Assembly (NCBI GenBank): GCA_014193395.1
Contig: BJHT01000005.1
Span: 1 to 64,000 of the forward strand
Source: Verrucomicrobiota bacterium
GTDB taxonomy: Bacteria; Verrucomicrobiota; Verrucomicrobiia; Limisphaerales; BJHT01
DNA length: 64,000 nucleotides
Direction: 5' to 3'
This document shows positions 36,571 through 44,567 of the stretch, in pieces. Within the stretch, counting starts at the first letter, position 1. Each line of letters begins with the position of its first letter. The notes under the pieces were generated by a model. It was not told where the DNA came from, searched no databases, and saw nothing but the letters and a program-made list of their open reading frames with translations. Both the position numbers and the translations under genes were made by a program.

Positions 36571-37484
36571 CTTTGTGGAGCGGGAAGGTCGCCGAAGTAG
36601 CGGTCCACCATGCGATGCAGATAGGCCAGTGACTCCGCCATTTCCTCCATGCCGTTCATGCCGTCCTCGATGCTAATCCACCCGCGATAGTGGTTTTTCG
36701 CGAGCAAGGTGAAGATCGCGGGATAGTCATTCAGGCCCTTGCCCACGACGCCGTGTTTCAGTTTGGGCGAATAGCCGAGCGTGCCGTCGCTTTGACGCAG
36801 TTCGTCGAGCGTCGCGCCCGCGGTGAGTGAGCGGTCGCTCGCGTGCATGCTCACCACGCGGTCCTGCACGGCCACGAGCCAATCGAGGGGATCGTCGCCG
36901 GCGACGATGGCGTTCGAGGGATCGTACTGCACCCCGAAATGGATGCGGTCGGGAATGGCGGCGAGAATTTTCAGGAACACGTCTTTCTTCTGCGCGAACT
37001 CGGGGAATTTCCAGAAGCCGTCTTTGTAATGATTTTCGATCCCGAGAATCACATCGCACTCGCGGGCCACCGGCAGCAACTCGTGGATGCACTCGACCAC
37101 CCATTCAATGCCGTCCTCGATGCGAACCTCCGGCCGCCGCTGCCCGCTGAGCACGCGACACACCGCGCGCGGGCCGCCCAGACGCCGGGTGACGTGGATC
37201 ATCTTGGCCTCGTGCTCGACGGCCCGCTGACGCGCTGCGCGCTCCGGTTGCGTGAAGTCCGGCGAGCAGCAGAGCATCGGCATCGCAAAGCCAGCGGCAT
37301 GAATGGCCTCGCCGACCGAGTCGATGTAGCCATCCTCAAGGCTGGTGAAAAAGCCCTCATACATTTCCAGACCGTCCGCCTCCAGCGTTCGGGCCATGGC
37401 GATCCAGTCGAACACGGACATCGTCCGTTCGCCGGCGATTTTCTCGAGATAGCATTTGGGAAAGGCGGAGATTTTCGGTTTCAT
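36567..37484 (-). CDS. Sugar phosphate isomerase/epimerase (xylose isomerase-like TIM barrel)
   Basis: VILGIENHYKDGFWKFPEF, HFGVQYDPSNAIVAGDDPLDWL, HYRGWISIEDGMNGMEEMAESLAYL; 4-nt overlap with the Gfo/Idh gene. Confidence 0.85.
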   Translation of the reverse strand: MKPKISAFPKCYLEKIAGERTMSVFDWIAMARTLEADGLEMYEGFFTSLEDGYIDSVGEAIHAAGFAMPMLCCSPDFTQPERAARQRAVEHEAKMIHVTRRLGGPRAVCRVLSGQRRPEVRIEDGIEWVVECIHELLPVARECDVILGIENHYKDGFWKFPEFAQKKDVFLKILAAIPDRIHFGVQYDPSNAIVAGDDPLDWLVAVQDRVVSMHASDRSLTAGATLDELRQSDGTLGYSPKLKHGVVGKGLNDYPAIFTLLAKNHYRGWISIEDGMNGMEEMAESLAYLHRMVDRYFGDLPAPQR

Positions 37485-37735
37485 GAAAGCGACGGCATCC
37501 TGCCGATGGCGCCGGTGAGGGCAAGGGGGTTCCCGCCACGCGGGGCGGTGCGCGGTGGCCGCGGAGTGCGGCCGTCCCCGGCCGCAGCAACGTCCGCACG
37601 CACGGGCGCTGTTGGATCACCCGACGTCCCGCTGCGCGCCAACTTTCTGCCGCCATTGCCAACGCTAATCATGCGGTTCCACACCCACCCACCTCAAATT
37701 TTGGAGCCGTAATTCCGCCACGGACCGCTGAGTTT

Positions 37736-37796
37736 TGGCTGACGAATGGGGACTGACGAATCGGGGCCGAGTTCGCCGGTCCCCATTCGTCAGTCA
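37736..37796. repeat. Inverted repeat
   Basis: tgacgaatggggac (37741-37754 plus flank) and gtccccattcgtca (37779-37792). Confidence 0.8.
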
Positions 37797-37907
37797 CAAT
37801 TCCAGGCCGGTTCTGGAAAGGCCGTTTCGGCACCGTCGCGGAACGACAATGGAAACGAAGCTACGGTGATGGAGATTGAGAGTCGGCCTGCTCGCCGCCA
37901 GCACCGC

Positions 37908-38016
37908 TCTGCGGTCTTTCCCAACTCTGCGGTGTTCTGTGTTTGCTTCCGGGCGACCGGCCGCGGCGGGAGGGGAGGCTGATCAGAACACCGCAGAGAT
38001 TGGAAGGAACGCAGAG
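37908..38016. repeat. Dispersed inverted-repeat family, copy 2
   Basis: ctctgcggtctttcccaactctgcggtgttctg and cagaacaccgcagagattggaaggaacgcagag. Confidence 0.85.
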
Positions 38017-38136
38017 GGAGGTGGGCAAAATCCGACGTCCTCGGTGAAGGATCACAACCAGTTGCACGCCCCGCACCCACAGCTTTCCGGAAAAAACGCG
38101 CTGAACTGCGCACCGGCCAAAAGAGGCTTTTAGAAT

Positions 38137-38222
38137 TGGTGGTAGGAGCTGGATTCGAACCAGCGAAGGCGTAAGCCAGCAGATTTACAGTCTGCCCCCG
38201 TTGGCCACTTGGGTATCCTACC
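38137..38222 (-). tRNA. tRNA-Tyr (anticodon GTA), type II with long variable arm, CCA encoded
   Basis: Reverse complement ggtaggatacccaagtggccaacgggggcagactgtaaatctgctggcttacgccttcgctggttcgaatccagctcctaccacca folds as a tRNA; anticodon loop ctgtaaa. Confidence 0.95.
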
Positions 38223-38307
38223 GATCACCGGCCCGGCGATGAAGGCGCAGACTAGGCCAGACGTGCATCGCCTTGTCAAACGTCCTCTCGCTCCCTAGCG
38301 TCCCGCC

Positions 38308-39648
38308 ATGTTTGATTCACTTTCCGGCAAGCTCCAGAACGTTTTCCGCAACCTCCGCGGCCTTGGAAAAATCTCCGAAAGCAACGTCAGCGACTCCCTC
38401 CGCGAGGTCCGCATGGCCCTCCTCGATGCCGACGTCAATTTCAAGGTCGCCCGCGATTTCATCGAGACCGTCAAGACCAAGGCCATCGGCGAACACGTCG
38501 TCCAGAGCATCCAGCCCGGCCAGCAGATCATCAAAATCATCCACGACGAACTCGTCGCCCTCCTCGGTGCCACCCACGCCGGCCTGACGCTCAGCGGCAA
38601 CCCCGCCTGCCTCATGATGGTCGGCCTCCACGGCTCCGGTAAAACCACCTCCAGCGGCAAGCTCGCCCGTCTCCTCCTCAAGCAAGGCCGCACGCCCCTG
38701 CTCGTCGCCGCCGACGTCTATCGCCCCGCCGCCATGGACCAGCTCGAGACCCTCGGCAAGCAACTCGAAATCCCCGTCTTCACCCTCAAGGGCGAAACCG
38801 ACGTCCTCAAAATTGCCCGCCAGGCCCTCGACACCGCCCGCGCCACCAACCGCAACACCCTCCTCTTCGACACCGCCGGCCGCCTCCAGATCGACGAACC
38901 CCTCGTCCAGGAACTCGTCCGCCTCCGCGACCTCATCAAACCCCAGGAAATCCTCCTCGTCCTCGACGCCGCCACCGGCCAGGAAGCCGTCAACGTCGCT
39001 ACCCATTTCGACAAGGCGCTCAACATCACCGGCGCCATCCTCACCAAGCTCGACGGCGACGCCCGCGGCGGTTCCGCCCTCAGTTTCAAATCCGTTACCG
39101 GCAAGCCCATCAAGTTCATCGGCACCGGCGAAAAACTCGACGACTTCGAACCCTTCCACCCCGAGCGCATGGCCTCGCGCATCCTCGGCATGGGCGACGT
39201 CGTGAGCCTCGTCGAGCGCGCCACCGAAGCCATCAGCATGGACGACGCCCAGCGCATGGAAGAAAAGATGCGCAAAGGCGAGTTCACCCTCGATGACTTC
39301 CTCGAACAGCTCCGCCAGATGAAGAACATGGGTTCCCTCGAAAAACTCGTCGGCATGTTGCCCGGCGTCGGCGACCAGATGAAAGGCATCGACTTCAACA
39401 AGAGCGAACGGGAATTCCGCCGCATGGAAGGCATGATCTGCGCCATGACCCGCGGCGAGCGCGCCAAGCCCGCCATCCTCAACGCCAAGCGCCGCATCCG
39501 CATCGCCAAAGGCAGCGGCGTCACCGTCGCCGAACTCAACAACCTCCTCAACCGCTTCAATCAAATGCAGCAGATGATGAAGAAGATGGGCAAGTTCTCG
39601 AAAATGATGGCCAAGATGGGCGGTGCCATGCCGGGGATGATGCGGTGA
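38308..39648 (+). CDS. ffh: Signal recognition particle protein Ffh
   Basis: MVGLHGSGKTTSSGKLA P-loop, VAADVYRPAAMDQL, DTAGRLQIDEPL, TKLDGDARGG, Met-rich M domain ending NQMQQMMKKMGKFSKMMAKMGGAMPGMMR. Confidence 0.97.
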   Translation: MFDSLSGKLQNVFRNLRGLGKISESNVSDSLREVRMALLDADVNFKVARDFIETVKTKAIGEHVVQSIQPGQQIIKIIHDELVALLGATHAGLTLSGNPACLMMVGLHGSGKTTSSGKLARLLLKQGRTPLLVAADVYRPAAMDQLETLGKQLEIPVFTLKGETDVLKIARQALDTARATNRNTLLFDTAGRLQIDEPLVQELVRLRDLIKPQEILLVLDAATGQEAVNVATHFDKALNITGAILTKLDGDARGGSALSFKSVTGKPIKFIGTGEKLDDFEPFHPERMASRILGMGDVVSLVERATEAISMDDAQRMEEKMRKGEFTLDDFLEQLRQMKNMGSLEKLVGMLPGVGDQMKGIDFNKSEREFRRMEGMICAMTRGERAKPAILNAKRRIRIAKGSGVTVAELNNLLNRFNQMQQMMKKMGKFSKMMAKMGGAMPGMMR

Positions 39649-39696
39649 GAAGGGGCGGACGCAATCATTGCATTCGCAGACACTCCCAGTTAGCAC

Positions 39697-39801
39697 CACT
39701 AACCGGCACTAACTGGCACTAATAAAATGCTCGGAGCGACTTAATTTCGTGGATGCGGCTCAGCCCGGTTCTCTTTAGTGCGGGTTAGTGCCGGTTAGTG
39801 G
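39697..39801. repeat. Inverted repeat downstream of ffh
   Basis: ccactaaccggcactaactggcactaa (39697-39723) and ttagtgcgggttagtgccggttagtgg (39775-39801). Confidence 0.85.
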
Positions 39802-40032
39802 TTTCCAGTCCCTACCTCAGAATTTCCGCCTAACTCAGTCAGTATCCGGCTGCTGTTGTTGCGCCATCCCGGTTTGCGTCAATTTCCATCCGTGACGGCG
39901 ATCCGATTTGCCCGTGGTCTGCGGGCTTCTTCACCAACGCCTTGCTGCAGAAGCGGGCCGCGACCGGTGGTCCTGAACTTCGATGAAAACAATTTCCAAT
40001 TCGATGTGGGCTGCCAGCATCGCGGCTTGAAA

Positions 40033-42504
40033 ATGCAAACAAAGCTCGGGAGCAGAAACGTGGGGCGCCCCAGTCAGTGGGCGGTACAGCTATTGGTTGG
40101 GATTGCGTTGTGGCTGGCGCGCGCAGCGGACCTGACAGCCGAAACGCTGAAGTTTGAGCCAGAGCGCAAGGGGGTCGCTGCGGTGATCGACCCGGCGGCA
40201 TCCGGCAAAAGGGCGGTGGCCATCAATGTCGAGGCGGAGTCAGGGAAGGTGGTGCTCGGCATGGTGAAGAAGCCGCTGGCTCCGGGGTTGTATCGCTTCA
40301 CTCCGCGGGTGCGATGGCATCTGCCGGCGGATTATGATCAGTCGCGGCTCCGACTGACACTTAACTTTGTCGTGGAGGGCAAGCTGGTCACACAGATACC
40401 GATGCTGTGGCCACACTTCAATTCGCGTCCCGGAGTTTACACGGAGTTTCCCATGCAACTCTCCTTCACCAGACCCACCACACCGACCATTGAGCTAGCG
40501 TGGTCTGTCGCCGCCGTGCCCGCCGGAGAGCGCCCGCGGCTCGTGCGGCCGATGAAGGGGCCGTCCATTGATGAGACTGGCACTAAGTCGCCTCCGAAGA
40601 TCAAAGGTTCACCGGACCTCGGCGATCTGGTGGGTGAGCTTCAGGCCGATGTGGCGGTGTCACTGGCGGGCATTACTTACCCGGCCGTGCTGGCGGACCA
40701 ACTCACCATCACTCCTGAGACTACCACCCTCTCGGTCGAGAAGGTCTGGCCTGAGAAGGTCCATGTTTATCCCGGAGAAGCCAACCCCGTAGAAGTAACT
40801 CTTCGTAACTACCAAAGCCGTCCCGAGACGGCGCTGGTGCGGCTGGAAATCCGCACTGGACTCGCCGAAATCTCGGCACCGCAGGAAACGCAAGTCACCG
40901 TTCCCGCCGGCGGCACGGCACAGCATAGCTTCCAGTGGAAATCAGGGAAACGAGAGTACGGGCACGAGGCGCATGTCACGATCGTGGCGGGCGGCAAGAC
41001 CGTGCATGAGGCGGCGGAGTATTTCTCGGTCGGCGCTCCCATCTGGAAGACAGCCGTGCAAGGCAGTGGCTTTCTTACTTGGTTCGGGCGGGAGTTCCAG
41101 TTTCCCGAGCATGTGGAATCCAACCGTCGCGCCTATATCAACGTGGAGGAGGCCTTTAGCTGGCAGCCGAGCAGTTGGACTGACCTGAATCCCACCGGGG
41201 AAGACTGGTGGACCGGACAGGGCAACGCCCACAACAGTCTCAAGGGTCTGCGTCAGTGGATGGGTCTGAGTCACTCCAATGGGATCAAACTGATCACCTA
41301 CTCCTGGCCCAGCGCCAGCGGCCCGGCGGGGATCGAGTGGGGACGGAGGCATCCGGACTTGGTCACTCATGCCCAGATCGGTCTGGCGAGTGAGTTTCAC
41401 GATGTCGAGGACCTCCGGCTCTATGACCTGCTGCATACAAACCTGATCTACAAAGGCTACCAATACGGGGTGTGGCACGGGTTTGGCATCAATCGCGGCT
41501 ATCTCAAGACCATTGATCTGGGAGCCGAAGAAATCATCAAATCCGCGCGCAACTTCGGCTGGGATGGCGTGCGGTTCGACTCACCCCCCGGCTGGAGTGC
41601 GATGGGTGCGGAGGATGTGCATGAGGAATTCAAGCGGATGAAAGTCGCCGATAAGATCGCCGGACTCCTGCCGGAGTTCATGGGGGTGAAGACGGGCGAC
41701 TGGGATGACCTGGCCATCTCGACCCGCAACGTGCGCTGGCTGCGGCATAGGTTTCAAACCGAAGTCGGCAAACCTTTCGCCATCTCCTATAACTACGGTG
41801 TGGACGTGGGTGCCGACGGAAAGGCAGGACGGCCGCTGGACTTCTTCCGCGAGTGCTGCAAGGACGGTGGCCAAATCATGCACGAGGCGATCCGGCTCTC
41901 GGGAAGCTGGGAGTCCTATCGTAAGACGGTTCTTCAGCAGGCCGAGGTGGCGCGGCAGAATGGCGGCTTCCACACTGTCTTCCACCCTGACCGGGCGGCG
42001 GACTGGGGCCGCAACTTCTCGGCGATCTTCACCTTTGCCTCCGGTTCCCATCCGTATGGGAACTACGGCTGGGGACCGAAGCTGGTCGGGGCATACAGTC
42101 AGTTGATGACCCGCTACGGTGAGTACTGCTGGGATCTCGCGCTCACACCAATTCCGGCCGATAAGTCGGGAGTTACCGTCCAAAGTCAGTCACCGCTGCT
42201 GTGGCAAGACTATGTTCGGCAGCGCACCATGTCGGATGGATCAATCCAGACCGTCGCGCATCTGATTACCCCGCCACCTATGGATGCCGTGGTCCCCGGC
42301 GGCAAGCTCGGCGCTTTCGCACCGTGGCAAAAGGACGTGATGGTGAAAAGGAAAGGCACGACCAAGCCGTCCGTCTGGCTGCTAAGCGCGGAGCCGTCAA
42401 CCCGCGCTGAACTGCTGACCGTGCGACAGGACGGTGATGCTTTCGCCGTGACCGTGCCCGAGCATCGGCTCTGGAGCATGCTGGTTTGGACGGAGGCGAA
42501 GTAG
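40033..42504 (+). CDS. Secreted protein with putative TIM-barrel glycoside hydrolase-like domain, function unknown
   Basis: Start chosen at MQTKLGSRNVGRPSQWAVQLLVGIALW (ORF is open from 39856); NFGWDGVRFDSPPGW and HTVFHPDRAADWGRNFSAIFTFASG resemble TIM-barrel GH segments. Confidence 0.5.
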   Translation: MQTKLGSRNVGRPSQWAVQLLVGIALWLARAADLTAETLKFEPERKGVAAVIDPAASGKRAVAINVEAESGKVVLGMVKKPLAPGLYRFTPRVRWHLPADYDQSRLRLTLNFVVEGKLVTQIPMLWPHFNSRPGVYTEFPMQLSFTRPTTPTIELAWSVAAVPAGERPRLVRPMKGPSIDETGTKSPPKIKGSPDLGDLVGELQADVAVSLAGITYPAVLADQLTITPETTTLSVEKVWPEKVHVYPGEANPVEVTLRNYQSRPETALVRLEIRTGLAEISAPQETQVTVPAGGTAQHSFQWKSGKREYGHEAHVTIVAGGKTVHEAAEYFSVGAPIWKTAVQGSGFLTWFGREFQFPEHVESNRRAYINVEEAFSWQPSSWTDLNPTGEDWWTGQGNAHNSLKGLRQWMGLSHSNGIKLITYSWPSASGPAGIEWGRRHPDLVTHAQIGLASEFHDVEDLRLYDLLHTNLIYKGYQYGVWHGFGINRGYLKTIDLGAEEIIKSARNFGWDGVRFDSPPGWSAMGAEDVHEEFKRMKVADKIAGLLPEFMGVKTGDWDDLAISTRNVRWLRHRFQTEVGKPFAISYNYGVDVGADGKAGRPLDFFRECCKDGGQIMHEAIRLSGSWESYRKTVLQQAEVARQNGGFHTVFHPDRAADWGRNFSAIFTFASGSHPYGNYGWGPKLVGAYSQLMTRYGEYCWDLALTPIPADKSGVTVQSQSPLLWQDYVRQRTMSDGSIQTVAHLITPPPMDAVVPGGKLGAFAPWQKDVMVKRKGTTKPSVWLLSAEPSTRAELLTVRQDGDAFAVTVPEHRLWSMLVWTEAK

Positions 42505-42507
42505 AAA

Positions 42508-44256
42508 GTGCCAATCATGAAACTGAACCTCATACGGACCGCGGTGTTGGGCTTTGCGCTAGCCCGATTGATACTCGATGTGAACCCGGCCGTGGCGGCG
42601 GAGGCGGGTAAGGAGGCATGGGTTTGGAAGCCTTCGCTCCTGCCCAAGGCGCTCGTCCTTGAAGGTCTCTGGACAGACTACTTTCGCGTGACTCCCGCCT
42701 TGCACGATGCGGGAATTCGTTACCACCAGAGTTATGTCTCGCGCAGTCCGTATTTTGGTGGCTACACGCGGTTCTATCATCTGCCGGCGATCGATGAGTT
42801 GAAGAGTTACTCGGTCATCGTCATCGCCAATCTGGATGCACCCTCGCTCAATGCGGAGAGATTGAAGGCCTATCGCGAGTTTGTCGCGCAGGGCGGTGGG
42901 CTTGTGGTGCTGGGAGGTTACTGGGCCTTTAGTCGCGGAGCTTACGCCGGGACGCCGCTGGAAGAGATGCTGCCGGCGACCTTTGCACCGGAACATCGTA
43001 TTCCAGAGACTCCCGAAGGTCTGCCGCTGCATCCCGGTGCGCAGGCGACTTGGAAGCCACCGATCGAGTTGAAGTCCAAGCCGGTGGCTTTCTATGTGCA
43101 GACTCTCACTCCCAAGCCGGATAGCACGGTGCAATGGCTCGCGGGAGACAAGCCCGCACTCGTATCGGGAAGCTTCGGCAAGGGTCGGGTGGTGGCCTGT
43201 GCTTTGACTGCCAATGGGGAGACACCGGCGGGAGTTATGCCGTTCTGGGACTGGCCGGAGTGGCCGAAGCTACTGGGTCAGGCATTGGACTGGGCGGCGG
43301 GCGCGCGCCCGACGGTTCGTCCCGCAACGGGCGCGGTGAAGCCACATCTGACCGACGACGAGATGAGTGCGCTGACTTTGGGCGGGGTAGTTACTCCTGA
43401 CATGGTCCGCCGCATTAGTGAGCGTCCGAATTCGGAGACAGTCGAGGCATTGTTCCAGCATGTCATGCGTCCAGAGGGTGGCGGCAAGGTGGATCTCGCG
43501 ATGGTTGTGCCAACTTTGTTGCCATTTGTCCGAGTGGAATGGGGCGTGAAACTCAAAGAGTCACTCAAACAGTTCAGTCCCGATCTCAAGAGCCGGCAGG
43601 CCGCGCTGATTCTGCTGGGCGCCTCGCGTGATCCCGGGGCTTACCCGTTGCTCGTGCAAGCGCTGCAGAGTGAGGAGACTAGGGAGGCGGCGATGAATGG
43701 TCTGGGTCGGTTGGGCAGGGCGGAGGCGGTGCCACTTATCCTTAAGTTGCTAAGCCGGGCGGAGGCGGCGTGCAAGGTCGCCGCCAGTGCGGACACTCCC
43801 GGCCCCAGCGTTTTCGCGTCCGATCAGGGGAGCACGATTGTGGAGGCGGCGATTGCACTCTACCGGCTCGGCGAGCCGGAGGCCGTGCCGCGGATGCTGG
43901 AAGTCTATGCGCAGGTGCATTTACTCACTCGGATTTTTGAGAATGCGGTAAAACGGAGAGTCTCGGACACGGACCCGCAAGGGATCGGAATTCTGAAGCG
44001 CCTGCATCAAGGTTTGGAGAAGCTGGTGCTGATGCGGGAGAAACTCCGCGCCGAGGCCGGGCCGCTGCCCGAGACACAGCGCGCCGCCTTTCTCAAAGCG
44101 GCGGCGGAGGCGAAGGACCCGGTGGCCGTGGAATGGCTGTGTCTCGCAATGGAACAGTCCGCCGGGTCACTGCCCGCGACTACTTGGGAGCCACTCATCA
44201 TGGCGCGCGACGGAATTATCGCGCGGATGAGCCGGGCACTTGCAGGTGGCAGGTAG
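42508..44256 (+). CDS. Secreted protein with class-I glutamine-amidotransferase-like fold and HEAT-like repeats
   Basis: LKAYREFVAQGGGLVVLGGYWAFSRGAYAGTPLEEMLPA; SRDPGAYPLLVQALQSEETREAAMNGLGRLGRAEAVPLILKLL. Confidence 0.6.
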   Translation: MPIMKLNLIRTAVLGFALARLILDVNPAVAAEAGKEAWVWKPSLLPKALVLEGLWTDYFRVTPALHDAGIRYHQSYVSRSPYFGGYTRFYHLPAIDELKSYSVIVIANLDAPSLNAERLKAYREFVAQGGGLVVLGGYWAFSRGAYAGTPLEEMLPATFAPEHRIPETPEGLPLHPGAQATWKPPIELKSKPVAFYVQTLTPKPDSTVQWLAGDKPALVSGSFGKGRVVACALTANGETPAGVMPFWDWPEWPKLLGQALDWAAGARPTVRPATGAVKPHLTDDEMSALTLGGVVTPDMVRRISERPNSETVEALFQHVMRPEGGGKVDLAMVVPTLLPFVRVEWGVKLKESLKQFSPDLKSRQAALILLGASRDPGAYPLLVQALQSEETREAAMNGLGRLGRAEAVPLILKLLSRAEAACKVAASADTPGPSVFASDQGSTIVEAAIALYRLGEPEAVPRMLEVYAQVHLLTRIFENAVKRRVSDTDPQGIGILKRLHQGLEKLVLMREKLRAEAGPLPETQRAAFLKAAAEAKDPVAVEWLCLAMEQSAGSLPATTWEPLIMARDGIIARMSRALAGGR

Positions 44257-44326
44257 AAAGGCAAGGGAGCGACAAAACTCTGACGCTCCGTAAGCAGGAT
44301 ACCCGCTACGCGCGCGTTCGTCGGCG

Positions 44327-44426
44327 CTCTCTCTGGTTTCTTCCGATTGCTGCGGTGTTTTGAGAAAACGCACTGAGGGTGGGGGCGTGGAGTGGAACAC
44401 CGCAAGAGATCGGAAGAAACGCAGAG
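44327..44426. repeat. Dispersed inverted-repeat family, copy 3
   Basis: ctctctctggtttcttccgattgctgcggtgtt and aacaccgcaagagatcggaagaaacgcagag. Confidence 0.8.
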
Positions 44427-44541
44427 AAGGGAAGGGAAAACCAACCGCGGTCGCCGGCAGGCGTCAGCACATTCGAAGCGATGCACGCGAGGCGGCCGAG
44501 TCGGGCAGGGGAATTTGGGCCAAGGAATGGGAGGGAACGAT

Positions 44542-44562
44542 GTGGGGACGGGCCGTCCCCAC
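44542..44562 (-). terminator. 21-nt perfect GC-rich hairpin just after the stop of the giant gene (possible terminator, no T-tract)
   Basis: gtggggacgg-g-ccgtccccac starts 5 nt beyond the stop codon at 44568-44570. Confidence 0.35.
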
Positions 44563-44567
44563 CCCAC

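Noticed and set aside
37567-37586. Short hairpin tgcggccg-tccc-cggccgca as an ncRNA
   Set aside because: Only an 8-bp stem in a GC-rich gap; insufficient evidence for an RNA gene.
38317-39699. 460-aa ORF antisense to ffh
   Set aside because: ffh is unambiguous; the antisense translation is Glu/Gly/Asp/Val-rich shadow coding caused by C-ending codons.
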